Part shown: positions 30,171 through 38,849 of the stretch, piece after piece
Position numbering within the stretch: position 1 is the stretch's first letter
Layout: each line of letters starts with the position of its first letter
NCBI GenBank assembly: GCA_003450815.1
Contig: DMES01000085.1
Location: 1 to 38,849, forward strand
DNA: 38,849 nucleotides
DNA from: Elusimicrobiota bacterium
Lineage (GTDB): Bacteria; Elusimicrobiota; Elusimicrobia; Elusimicrobiales; UBA9959
Reading direction: 5' to 3'
Position numbers and translations under genes: made by a program
The notes under the pieces: model-generated
The model's input: the letters and a program-made list of their open reading frames with translations, nothing else
Databases searched by the model: none
What the model was told of the DNA's origin: nothing

Positions 30171-33100
30171 ATGAAAATTATTTTACTGCTGCTCGCTATG
30201 TCGTCTTTTGCTTTTGCGGGACTTCCCGGCCAGGGGGGGGGGAATCTTAAAAAAGCCGATGAGCTTTTTGAAAAGTCGCTTTATCAGGAGGCTCTCGGTC
30301 TTTATGATAAAACGGCCGGGTTGCCGGGTGAGGACGGTTTGAAAGCCATTTACCGGGCTGCTGAATGTGAAGGCCTTTTATTCCGCTACGGAGATGCCGT
30401 TCAGCGCGTTTCAAGCCTTAAACTGCCTGATTCGCCTCTATGGCGCGGACGGTTCCTGCTGCTCCGGGCTGAACTGGGCAGGGAATTTCTCCGGCAGTAC
30501 GGCTATAGCCTGCCGGCAGATATCCTGCAGGGCACCACCGATGTTACTAAGCTCACCAGCGACGAATGGAGAAAGCGTATTGAGGCGGATTATAACGGGC
30601 TTTGGGACCTCAGAAGCGCGCTAGCCGGGTCCGACATAAATAATGAGGCCTATTTTATCGACATCAATAAAGCCGCGCTGGAATACACCCCGACATTATG
30701 GGATTTCGCGGTGCTGCGGTGGGCAAATTATCTTCTGGATGAATCAACGGACCAGGGGAAAACTTTACCCGACGCCATGAAATTCGTTTCTGAAACCTAT
30801 AAGAGCGATTACAGCCCTTCCGCGCCGGCCGCGGAAAAAGCGGGAGCTATTTATGAGGATGCCTCCGGCATGCCGGTCTCAGCCGCCGACAGCGCCAAGG
30901 GCCGCAGGCAAGCCGCCGTTTCAGCCGGAAAGGGCAGGGAATTCGCGGCGGAGCAATGGAAGATTAAAAGGCTCACCCTCCCTTTCAGCCATGGCGGCAA
31001 GGTTTCTGTGCGGGATATGGAGAAACTCAGGGACCTGGCTGTTTTTATACTCAAAAGATGGTCGGATGCCATGTCCGTTCCATTCTCACGCGCTTCCGCA
31101 GCTTATGAAGCGGCGAACCTGATGAACCAGAAACACGATTTTAAAGAGGCCGTTGATATGTGCAAAAAAGCCGAGGATCTGGCTCCCCGCTCAAAACCGG
31201 CTACGGAATGCGCCAAGCTCCGGGCAGGGATAGAGATGCCGCAGCTTGAGATCTACGCTAAATTCGGTTCGCCGGGCGAAAAAAAGATACTGAACGCGAG
31301 CGCTCGCAATATGCCGGCGATCTATTTCCGCGCTTATAAAACAACCCCGGCGGAACTTTTAGCGTTAGGTAAATACACGGAAAAAAACTGGGGCAGGCTG
31401 CGTTATCTCCAGAACGAAGCGGCGGAACATTTTATCGCACGGAAAGCCGATATCTCCTGGGAAACCAAACTGACTTACCCGGCGCCTTATCAATACCTTA
31501 ACAGGGAGATAGAATCTCCCGAATTTAAAAAAGGCATATATGTGATAGCCGCTTCCGGGGATCCCGGTTTTGAGGCCGGCTCATCCTTGATAAAAGCCGT
31601 GACTGTCAACATAACCGATATGTTCCTGTTAGGCACTTCCGGCATAAAGGGCGATCCTGAGAACTTCGTGTATGATCCGGCCCGGCCCGGGCGGGAGGAA
31701 AATGCCGATGTGTTCCACTTCTACGCAGTGAACGCGCTTAGCGGCATGCCCGTACAGGATGGCGTGATAGACGCTTTCTATAACAGGCGTTACGGCGGCT
31801 GGGAGCGCGCCACCCTTGCCACCGGAGCCGACGGCTATGCCGCTATGAAGTTCCCGCTGCGTGTCACATATCCTTCCAATGAAAATTTCAATGTGGATCC
31901 GCTGCTGTCTTTTGGCGGGAGCTATGCTTACTGGAACGGGACCCAGTACGCGGGGTTTTATGTGCCGGAGCCGGTAAATATATTCATTGAAACGGACAGG
32001 CCCATCTATCGCCCCGGCCAGGAAGTGAAATTCAAAGTAACTGCGCTGTTGAAAGAGCCGCGCGGGCTCCGGGCCTATGACGGTAAAAGCAATCTTAAAG
32101 TAACGGCGAGGGACCAGAATTGGCAGGAAGTGTTCACTAAAACCATGCCTTTTACCGGGCTTGGCAGCGCGGCCGGCTCTTTTACCGTGCCGCAGGGGCG
32201 GCTGCTTGGGCAATACACCATAACCGCGGAGCTTCAGGAGTACGGTCGTAATTTCAGCGGCAGTAAGTACTTCAGCACCGAGGAGTATAAGCGCCCGGAA
32301 TTTGAGGTGAAGCTTGAAGACGCCGATTCCGCTTTCAAATACGGGGAGAACGCCAAAGTTGAGGGCACCATTAAATATTATTTCGGCTCGCCGGTGCCTG
32401 GCGCTCAGGTTAAGTATTGTGTAACAAGGTCGCGCTATATTCCCTGGTATGCCTGGTGGTGGGGCTGGTTTTACGGCGTTGCGGGTTCGGCGGAAACGGC
32501 CTCGGGTGAGACACGCACCGACGATAACGGAAAGTTCTCAATAAGTTTCACGCCGTCCCCGGAAAGTACCGCTTACGGCGATTATCCTTCTTCTTTCCGC
32601 ATTGAGGTCGAAGCGCGCGACGCGGGCGGGCGTACTATAACCGATGCCCGCGCGTATAATGCCGGGTCAAAGGCCTATATTTTCGACGTTTCCCCTGACG
32701 CCGGTTTTTTTACAAGCGATAAACCGGCCGGATTCAAGGTCCGCCTTATGAATTTAAACGACGCGCAGGCCGAGGGCTCAGGCTCTTACAGCGTTTTTAA
32801 AATCGAGAAGGCGCCGGACTTCGCCGTGGGGAACCGTGAGTGGGGTTCTTTCGGGCCTACCCCTTCCCTGGAGCAGGCGTTCGCGCAGGCGCCGGACGGT
32901 AAACTTGTGGCCGGTGGGAATATCGGATTTACAAAAAAATCGCAGTCCGCCGTAAAACTTAAGGCGCTTCCGGAAGGCGTTTACAGGCTCCGCCTGAAAG
33001 CTAAAGACCCGTGGGGCGGTGAGTGCGACTCGTGGATAATATTTATTTCAGCCGCTACCGGGGCAAAGAGCCCGGGGCTTAAGCTTCCGCCGGTAGCGCT

Positions 33101-36100
33101 GTTTGAGCATTCCTCCTATCAGCCTGGGGAAAAAGCCAGGATACTTATAGGCGCGTCGGCCCTTAAAGGCGTAAAATACACGCAAACGCTGGCCGGCAAT
33201 TTCATGCTAGACAAAAAAATGATGCCTTCCGGCGGTTTGTCCGTGGTTGAAGTTAAAGTCGGGCCTGAGCATCGCGGCGGTTTCGGCCTGCGCTGGTTCG
33301 GCGCTAGCGATTTTAAAGTATATTCCGCCATGGCCGAGGCCGATGTGCCTATGCGCGACAGAGAATTGTCGCTTTCGCTTGACTACGACAAAAACCTGCT
33401 GCCCGGCCAGAAGGCGATGTGGGCGCTTAAGGCTAAAAATTACCTTGGTAAGCCTGTCGGCGGCGAGGGGACGGTGCGGATATTCGACCGCTCGCTTGAA
33501 TATTACCAGAAAGACGCCGGTTTCTGGAGCGATCAGTTATATGCGAAGCGCCATTCTTCTTCTGAAGGCAGGGGCTCGTTGTTCACTCCTTACGCTATAA
33601 CCCTGCCTATAAACGCCGGCCTCATACGGCGCATGTTTGACGCCTTCAACAAGTCGGCGGAAGAGGAACGTCTGGCGGCTTTCAGGATAAATTCCTCCAG
33701 GGTTTACTCTTCAAGAGGAAGATTCGGCGGGATGAAAAATATGCTCGCCATGGGAGCTCCGGAAGAAACTGAAGACAAAATGATGGAAAGTCTGGATGTT
33801 GCGTCGCTTCGCGGCCCCGGGTCCGGGTTGGCAATGGCTAAAAGCGCCTCGCGGATGATGGCGCCGGCAAAAAATAAAAGCGATAAAAATGAGCCAGCGC
33901 CCGCTTCGCCAAGCCAGGAGACCGCTCCGGTGCAGGTGCGCAAGGATTTTTCCGAAACCGCGTATTTCAACCCCCAGCTTAAGGTCTTAAACGGAACAGG
34001 GAAGTTCTCTTTTGTAATCCCCGAGCGGCTAACAAGCTGGAAGGTGAGCTCCTACCTGATAACCAAAGACGTGAAGCGCGGGAAAGCCGAAGCTTTGACT
34101 GTGACAAAAAAAGACCTTATGGTCAGGCTTGATATACCGCGCTTTTTCCGGGAAGGGGATAAATCCGTTCTTACGGCGGTGGTAAATAATGAAACCGAGT
34201 CCGAGCTTTCGGGAGAAGTGGCCGTTTCAGTTACCAAAGACGGGGACCCCGTCGAAAGCGCTTTTGCGCTGACCGACCTTTCAAAACCATTTACCGTCAA
34301 GGCGCACGGCACCACCCCGGTTTACTGGGATATAGCGGCTCCGCTTGGCACCGGCGCTTATAAAGTGCGCGCCATCGTGCGCGCGGGCGCGCTTTCGGAC
34401 GCGCAGGAAAACGATCTGCCCGTCCTTCCTTCAAGGGAGCGCCTTATAGCCACGCTGACCGCCATGCTTGACGGTAAGGTTTCAAAAGAGCTGACGCTCA
34501 AGGAGCTTCAGGAGGCCGACAGCAGCAGGATTATGGAGTCCATGCATCTGGAGGTTCAGCCGCAGCTTATACTTACGGTGCTAAACAGCCTGCCTTTCCT
34601 TGTTCATTATCCCTATGAATGCACTGAACAGCTGCTTAACCGCTATGTGCCGCTTGCGATAACAAACAGCTTCTATAACCGCTATCCTGAGCTTAAAGCC
34701 GCTGTCGCTAAGATCCCCAGGCGCGATACAAGAACGCCGGCCTGGGAGCGCGATAATCCGGTGAGGATGATGTCGCTCATGGAAACCCCCTGGGAAGAAA
34801 CCTCCAAAGGAATAAAATCACGCTTGCCGGTTGTAGATATGCTGAGCCCTAAAACGGTGGCAGAGGAAAAAGAGGACGCAATAGCTAAGCTTAAGGCTTA
34901 TCAGAATTCAGACGGCTCGTTCCCGTGGTTTCCCGGCGGGCACCCGGACCTTTATATGACGCTTTACGCGCTTGAGGGTTTGGCCGAAGCCGCCCGCTAC
35001 AATGTGACCATACCTGAGGATGCGGCGAAAAGGGCGCTGAATTATGTGTTCGCCGAGATCCCGCGCCACATGAAAGCGGAGGAGGGAGAAACTTCTTTCA
35101 TATTATATGCCGCTTATGTTGTAACTTCATTCCCGGAAAAATGGACGGAGCATCAAACCGCTAGGTCCTACGCCAAACTCTGGGCGGATTTCGCGGATAA
35201 GCATGCGAACGCTATGACGCCGTTCGGCAAGGCGTATGCGGCCTATGTCTATCACCGGCTGGGAGAGCGTGTTAAAGCGGAAAGCTATCTGGCACGGGCA
35301 ATGGACGGTTCGCGCGAAGATGCAATAGCCGGCCTTTACTGGACGCCGGAAAAAATATCCTGGCTCTGGTACAACGACTCGGTGGAAAAGCACGCTTTCA
35401 TACTGCGTACGCTGCTGGCGCTTAAGCCCAAAGACCCGCGCATCGGCGGCATGGTAAAATGGCTGCTTTTCAGCCGCAAGGCCAGCGAGTGGAAATCCAC
35501 CAAAGCTTCCGCCGCGGCCATATATTCGCTGCTGGACGTGATGAAGTCCAAAGGCGCTTTTGATAAAGCGGAATCGTTTAAGATTAACTGGGCCGATACG
35601 CGGGATTCCGTGACGCTGCAGCCGTTCGACTGGGCCGGCAAGCCGCTGCGCTGGTCCAAATACGGTCGGGATATCACCGCGCGTGATGTGTCTGCTACAA
35701 TAGAAAAGACCGGGCCTGGCCTCGCGTTCGCGTCGCTTACCGGCATATACACCACGAATAAGCTTGCCGGAGAATCTCCGTCCGGCATGATGAACATCTC
35801 GCGCAAATATTATCTGCGCGCGAAAGAAGGGACGGATTATGTGCTTAAGCCCTTGGTTTCCGGCGCTTCGGTCTCGGTGGGTGACCAGATAGAGGTGCAG
35901 TTAGCTATTACCACCAGGAGCCAGTTTGAGTATGTGCACATAAAAGACCCGCGCGGAGCGGGTTTCGAGGCGGAAGAGCTGCTGAGCGGCTGGAAGTGGG
36001 ACCAGCTTTCGCGCTATGAGGAGCCAAGGGATTCCTTAACCAACTTCTTCGTGTCATGGCTGCCGCATGGCGAATACGTGCTGAAATACCGGGTCAGGCC

Positions 36101-36206
36101 CACGACGCCGGGTACCTACCGGATAGGCTCGGCGGTTATACAATCCATGTACGCCCCCGAATTCGCCGCCCATTCGAACGGCTTTATCCTTGAGGTTAAA
36201 AAATAG
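30171..36206 (+). CDS. Bacterial alpha-2-macroglobulin with thioester motif
   Basis: 2011 residues from the ATG at 30171 (GGAGG 7 nt upstream; a TTG at 30165 is less likely). The signal peptide is MKIILLLLAMSSFAFA and the mature start is GLPG, with no lipobox. Residues about 20-400 are a TPR-like extension. Macroglobulin domains start near 600 (FIETDRPIYRPGQEVKFKV). A Met/Lys/Ser-rich bait-like region spans about 1170-1270, followed by GKFSFVIPERLTSWKV. The thioester motif is CTEQ at Cys1484-Gln1487. The alpha-helical toroid and receptor-like domains follow. Known relatives trap attacking proteases in the periplasm. The usual partner pbpC (PBP1C) is not adjacent here. A run of ten G follows the signal peptide. 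Confidence 0.92.
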   Translation: MKIILLLLAMSSFAFAGLPGQGGGNLKKADELFEKSLYQEALGLYDKTAGLPGEDGLKAIYRAAECEGLLFRYGDAVQRVSSLKLPDSPLWRGRFLLLRAELGREFLRQYGYSLPADILQGTTDVTKLTSDEWRKRIEADYNGLWDLRSALAGSDINNEAYFIDINKAALEYTPTLWDFAVLRWANYLLDESTDQGKTLPDAMKFVSETYKSDYSPSAPAAEKAGAIYEDASGMPVSAADSAKGRRQAAVSAGKGREFAAEQWKIKRLTLPFSHGGKVSVRDMEKLRDLAVFILKRWSDAMSVPFSRASAAYEAANLMNQKHDFKEAVDMCKKAEDLAPRSKPATECAKLRAGIEMPQLEIYAKFGSPGEKKILNASARNMPAIYFRAYKTTPAELLALGKYTEKNWGRLRYLQNEAAEHFIARKADISWETKLTYPAPYQYLNREIESPEFKKGIYVIAASGDPGFEAGSSLIKAVTVNITDMFLLGTSGIKGDPENFVYDPARPGREENADVFHFYAVNALSGMPVQDGVIDAFYNRRYGGWERATLATGADGYAAMKFPLRVTYPSNENFNVDPLLSFGGSYAYWNGTQYAGFYVPEPVNIFIETDRPIYRPGQEVKFKVTALLKEPRGLRAYDGKSNLKVTARDQNWQEVFTKTMPFTGLGSAAGSFTVPQGRLLGQYTITAELQEYGRNFSGSKYFSTEEYKRPEFEVKLEDADSAFKYGENAKVEGTIKYYFGSPVPGAQVKYCVTRSRYIPWYAWWWGWFYGVAGSAETASGETRTDDNGKFSISFTPSPESTAYGDYPSSFRIEVEARDAGGRTITDARAYNAGSKAYIFDVSPDAGFFTSDKPAGFKVRLMNLNDAQAEGSGSYSVFKIEKAPDFAVGNREWGSFGPTPSLEQAFAQAPDGKLVAGGNIGFTKKSQSAVKLKALPEGVYRLRLKAKDPWGGECDSWIIFISAATGAKSPGLKLPPVALFEHSSYQPGEKARILIGASALKGVKYTQTLAGNFMLDKKMMPSGGLSVVEVKVGPEHRGGFGLRWFGASDFKVYSAMAEADVPMRDRELSLSLDYDKNLLPGQKAMWALKAKNYLGKPVGGEGTVRIFDRSLEYYQKDAGFWSDQLYAKRHSSSEGRGSLFTPYAITLPINAGLIRRMFDAFNKSAEEERLAAFRINSSRVYSSRGRFGGMKNMLAMGAPEETEDKMMESLDVASLRGPGSGLAMAKSASRMMAPAKNKSDKNEPAPASPSQETAPVQVRKDFSETAYFNPQLKVLNGTGKFSFVIPERLTSWKVSSYLITKDVKRGKAEALTVTKKDLMVRLDIPRFFREGDKSVLTAVVNNETESELSGEVAVSVTKDGDPVESAFALTDLSKPFTVKAHGTTPVYWDIAAPLGTGAYKVRAIVRAGALSDAQENDLPVLPSRERLIATLTAMLDGKVSKELTLKELQEADSSRIMESMHLEVQPQLILTVLNSLPFLVHYPYECTEQLLNRYVPLAITNSFYNRYPELKAAVAKIPRRDTRTPAWERDNPVRMMSLMETPWEETSKGIKSRLPVVDMLSPKTVAEEKEDAIAKLKAYQNSDGSFPWFPGGHPDLYMTLYALEGLAEAARYNVTIPEDAAKRALNYVFAEIPRHMKAEEGETSFILYAAYVVTSFPEKWTEHQTARSYAKLWADFADKHANAMTPFGKAYAAYVYHRLGERVKAESYLARAMDGSREDAIAGLYWTPEKISWLWYNDSVEKHAFILRTLLALKPKDPRIGGMVKWLLFSRKASEWKSTKASAAAIYSLLDVMKSKGAFDKAESFKINWADTRDSVTLQPFDWAGKPLRWSKYGRDITARDVSATIEKTGPGLAFASLTGIYTTNKLAGESPSGMMNISRKYYLRAKEGTDYVLKPLVSGASVSVGDQIEVQLAITTRSQFEYVHIKDPRGAGFEAEELLSGWKWDQLSRYEEPRDSLTNFFVSWLPHGEYVLKYRVRPTTPGTYRIGSAVIQSMYAPEFAAHSNGFILEVKK
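30233..30242 (+). repeat. Ten-G homopolymer in the alpha-2-macroglobulin gene
   Basis: Ten consecutive G encode Gln21-Gly-Gly-Gly24 just after the signal cleavage site. At ten G the frame is open for the whole protein; loss or gain of one base would shift the frame at codon 24. Confidence 0.9.
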
Positions 36207-36706
36207 CGTTCCTATCCTTTGTTCTTTGTGCTTCTGTAGTTGCAAAGCTTGCTTTGCCTCTTCAAACCAATGATAGCGGTGGTTCCAAATGAGAAATTAT
36301 GCCTGATAGGGAGCCGGCAAATTTCCCGCGCGCTCCAATACTTGTGTAGGTGCCGTTTCAGGGGCTATGCCCTTCAGACGGCCGGGACCGGGTTTTGGGG
36401 AAGACGGCCGGGGTCTTCCGCCGGCTGCGGAACGCGCCGGCCCGCATAGCGGTCCGGCTTGAACGGTCCTCGCCGTCCCCAATGATAGGGATTCGCTCCA
36501 GACCCCGGCCGTAAACCCTAAAAGGAGCGCGCAGAAAATCCGCCATCTCCACCTTTAAACAACATTTCCCCGCCCAGGCAAACAAATATCTTTATAGATG
36601 TTTAACAGGAACTGGGTTCGTCTATAGGGGACGTTGCTTAAACGCTTAAATGCGGTTCCTTAGCTGTTTTTAGTTGATTTTTCTGTTTGCTCGGGTCAAC
36701 TCTTAT
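36207..36706. other. 500-bp gene-free region with GC-rich island
   Basis: It starts with a hairpin, GCAAAG-CTTG-CTTTGC (36242-36257), after the macroglobulin gene. From about 36300 to 36560 is a GC-rich stretch with stem-loop copy D and GGAAGAC/GTCTTCC around 36398-36420. After 36560 it becomes AT-rich. Short frames here lack ribosome binding sites and recognisable domains. Confidence 0.5.
36342..36383 (-). repeat. GGCCGT stem-loop element, copy D
   Basis: On the minus strand: GGCCGT, inner stem GGGC-ATA-GCCC, then ACGGCACCT. It is in the opposite orientation to copies A, B and C. It shares the ACGGCACCT end with copy C and the inner stem with copy A. Confidence 0.7.
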
Positions 36707-38641
36707 TCAATTGCAATCGGATTTTAAATACTTTTCGGCATTTCGGTCGCCTTTTTCCGCCGCGGCTCGCCAATCCAGGCAGGCGCTTTTTTTATCGTTC
36801 AGCTTTAATTTCGCGATTCCCCGGTTAGTAAAAACCGTCGCCATGGCGGGATTGATGTTAATGGCGTTGTCATAGTCTTTAATAGCGTCATTGAATCGTT
36901 CCATGGCAAATAAGACCATCCCCCTGTAAAAATAAGAATCCGCCAGGTTCGGGTTAAGTTCAATGACTTTGTCGCAATCTTCCAATGCGCCTTTTAAATC
37001 ATGTGTGACATATTTTATGAACCCCCGGCGTCCGTACGCCGCCAAATATTTTGGATTCAACTGAACCGCTTTTGAATAATCCTTGAGGATTTCGGGATAA
37101 TTGCGATTTAATTTTTCCAAAGCCAGCCCCCGGTTATAATAGGGATCGGCAAAAGCCGGATCTTTTTTGATGCATTCTGAGAAATCAGCGATCGCTTCGC
37201 TGAAATTGTTTAAATAACATTGGGCAATTCCGCGGTCATTGCGCGTTATCACGGTGTCTTTTAAGGCAAGGGCAACATTATAAGCTTCAACAGCGCCTTT
37301 ATAATCCTTATGCGCGATCTTTTCAAATCCTAAAGACGACCATGCATGGTAGACGTTGGGATGCTTGTTGGCGACATCAGTCCATAATGTCAGGCTGTCG
37401 GCCCAAACCCGGTTCCTTTTCCATGTTAACACAGAGAATGTGAGAACAGAGCAAAGTATCAGCAGATTCAATGGCAGCTTAAGCTTCGCGTTTTTGCTGA
37501 CAAAAAAAACATAAAAATACCCCGCAATAAATGATAAACCGATATAGGGGATATATGAGTATCGGTCGGACACAATTGATGAGCCTACTGGCTTTATCTG
37601 TATTATGAGAATAATTGTGATCAGGTAAAACAAAAAACCGGAGATTAGGTGTTTTTTGTGAACGCCGGATTTGTAAATTCCATAAATAACCGCGACTATC
37701 AAAAGCGGCGCGAGATAATATTCTATCGGGAGAAATCCGTTCGATTTAGCCGGATAATAATACATGGCGCAAAGATTCAAGGGGGCAATCATTTTAATGA
37801 CGTAAAAAACTATCGCGTAACTGGTCAGAAAAAATCTTTCATAAAAGTAAAATGTTTGTGTTATCGCCTCAAACTTGTTCTGAGTAAAGAGAAGAATGAC
37901 GCCGAATATAATTGCAAGAATAAAAAACGGGATTTTTTCAATAATCGCTTTTTTGTTTAAAGCATCGCGCGAGTAATAATAATCCAGTAATATCAAAACT
38001 AGTGGAAGCGGTATCGCTGCGGGTTTTGATAATAATGAACAAATGAACAAAATGAGACAATAAAACAGGTGTTTTAACCGGAAAGAATCCTTTAGATAAT
38101 TCAGGTAGCAAATCAACGAGCTCAGGAAAAAAAATGAATATAGCACATCCTTGCGTTCCGACAGCCATGCGACGGATTCGACGTGCATGGGGTGGATAGC
38201 AAAGATCAATGCGGCGATTGTCGATATTTTCTTTTCGCCGGCAAGCTTTTGAATAAAAATGAAAACTAGAATTACATTTAATAAATGAATAAAAAGGTTG
38301 GTGAAATGGAATGAAGCCGGATTTAACCCGAATAGCCTGTAATCAAAAGCATAGGTTAGCATTGTCAGCGGCAGGTAGCAACCCACGTACGCTTTTGAAA
38401 AAAATGTCCGGATGTTCTCGAACGCAAGCCCTCTGATGGCGATGTTATCGGTTATGTATTGATTATCGTCCCAGCAGGTGAGTATGCTGTTTTTTAAAGA
38501 ATCACTGAAAACGATGATCGTCAGCAAAAGGATCGCCGATAGAATGAGGTAGTTGGTATAGGATTTTAAATTTGATTTTATGACATCGTTCCCGCCGGCA
38601 ACAAGAGGGGTGTGTTTCTGATGCTTCTTCGTTTTAGCCAT
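36707..38641 (-). CDS. Multi-pass membrane protein with C-terminal TPRs (GT-C/TMTC-like)
   Basis: 644 residues. Residues about 28-400 hold around ten to eleven TM helices of the GT-C glycosyltransferase type, with an acidic first outer loop (CWDDNQYITDN) and HPMHVESVAWLSERKDVLYS in a later loop. Residues about 410-640 are six or more tetratricopeptide repeats (AWSSLGFEKIAHKDYKGAVE, PYYNRGLALEKLNRN, AYGRRGFIKYVTHDLKGALE, SYFYRGMVLFAMERFNDAIK, VFTNRGIAKLKLNDKKSACL). The layout matches bacterial relatives of TMTC O-mannosyltransferases, but activity is unproven. The gene is clearly AT-richer than the rest of the window, suggesting transfer. No ribosome binding site; TATACT lies 9 nt before the ATG. 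Confidence 0.8.
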   Translation of the reverse strand: MAKTKKHQKHTPLVAGGNDVIKSNLKSYTNYLILSAILLLTIIVFSDSLKNSILTCWDDNQYITDNIAIRGLAFENIRTFFSKAYVGCYLPLTMLTYAFDYRLFGLNPASFHFTNLFIHLLNVILVFIFIQKLAGEKKISTIAALIFAIHPMHVESVAWLSERKDVLYSFFFLSSLICYLNYLKDSFRLKHLFYCLILFICSLLSKPAAIPLPLVLILLDYYYSRDALNKKAIIEKIPFFILAIIFGVILLFTQNKFEAITQTFYFYERFFLTSYAIVFYVIKMIAPLNLCAMYYYPAKSNGFLPIEYYLAPLLIVAVIYGIYKSGVHKKHLISGFLFYLITIILIIQIKPVGSSIVSDRYSYIPYIGLSFIAGYFYVFFVSKNAKLKLPLNLLILCSVLTFSVLTWKRNRVWADSLTLWTDVANKHPNVYHAWSSLGFEKIAHKDYKGAVEAYNVALALKDTVITRNDRGIAQCYLNNFSEAIADFSECIKKDPAFADPYYNRGLALEKLNRNYPEILKDYSKAVQLNPKYLAAYGRRGFIKYVTHDLKGALEDCDKVIELNPNLADSYFYRGMVLFAMERFNDAIKDYDNAININPAMATVFTNRGIAKLKLNDKKSACLDWRAAAEKGDRNAEKYLKSDCN

Positions 38642-38769
38642 ATTTACATCAGTATAATATAAAAGTTAGGTCGGTCTTGTGAAAGGTTTTAACCTGCCCT
38701 TGCGATGCCATAAAATACGACATAAAATCAGCCATGCCTGTTTCCAAAGCTTGATGCCGTTGTTCGCTG

Positions 38770-38801
38770 GGGGGTGGGTGGTGGGTGGTGGTGGGGTGGG
38801 A
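38770..38801 (+). repeat. G-rich tract, possible G-quadruplex
   Basis: G6-T-G3-TGGT-G3-TGGTGGT-G4-T-G3 meets the simple four-run G-quadruplex pattern. It lies near the window end, which also finishes with nine G (38839-38847), so a poor-quality sequence end is possible. Confidence 0.5.
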
Positions 38802-38849
38802 TTACGTGGTGTCCAGCCAATTTGTAATTTCTTCTTCGGGGGGGGGACG

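Noticed and set aside
36358..36585. Minus-strand 75-residue frame in the GC-rich island
   Set aside because: No ribosome binding site, no domain, and a composition dictated by hairpins; treated as non-coding.

Overview
The window looks like a chromosomal segment of a free-living or sediment-type diderm (Gram-negative-type) bacterium. Two CsgG-like proteins, one fused to a predicted outer-membrane barrel, a periplasmic alpha-2-macroglobulin and many Sec signal peptides point to an outer membrane. The gene mix and general appearance resemble Elusimicrobiota or a neighbouring candidate phylum. That placement is inference, because no rRNA or ribosomal protein is present to fix it. Most of the window is ordinary GC-rich coding sequence. 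The two ends (about 1-900 and 36600-38849) are visibly AT-richer and less typical.

Layout. 1-900: small genes of unknown function and a scrap of a second FGE-type gene end. 942-4228: a two-gene surface operon (CsgG-like/barrel protein, then an FN3-repeat/FGE-domain protein) with a divergent XRE regulator. 4335-5519: secreted alpha/beta hydrolase. 5784-8400: two overlapping diguanylate cyclase genes. 8489-14076: SppA peptidase, Yip1-like membrane protein, PolX, NAD(P)HX epimerase, lone CBM20 domain and YihY-type membrane protein. 14144-14824: a REP-associated transposase (RAYT) bracketed by two near-identical GTAG palindromes. 14815-18270: divergent tilS and alaS. 18437-18511: tRNA-Arg(CCG) with a partial duplication of its 3' end 161 bp downstream. 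18870-21934: Ycf46-like AAA ATPase and an SDR/DUF2867-type protein. 22028-25479: a secreted TldD/TldE-like pair. 25734-28567: polysaccharide deacetylase, then on the minus strand a TPR protein with a CsgG-like lipoprotein, and a secreted protein of unknown function. 28801-30107: a probable regulator and a VOC protein. 30171-36206: a 2011-residue alpha-2-macroglobulin with a thioester site and a ten-G tract just after the signal peptide. 36707-38641: a multi-TM/TPR protein.

The most unusual content is between the genes. (1) At least eight intergenic spaces hold arrays of degenerate 6-9 bp tandem repeats. The unit differs at each site, but the layout is usually the same: one arm at the upstream stop codon and a reverse-complement arm before the next gene. 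They resemble the STRR repeats of cyanobacteria. (2) A roughly 48-nt stem-loop element (outer stem GCCGT/ACGGC, inner stem with an ATA or AGA loop) occurs four times with compensatory stem changes. One copy sits inside a tandem-repeat array that itself lies within a lipoprotein reading frame. (3) Stop codons repeatedly fall inside or beside perfect hairpins. (4) Several single-gene promoters place a TATAAT-like box 6-8 nt before the ATG, implying leaderless mRNAs. No CRISPR array, reverse transcriptase, phage module or rRNA was seen.
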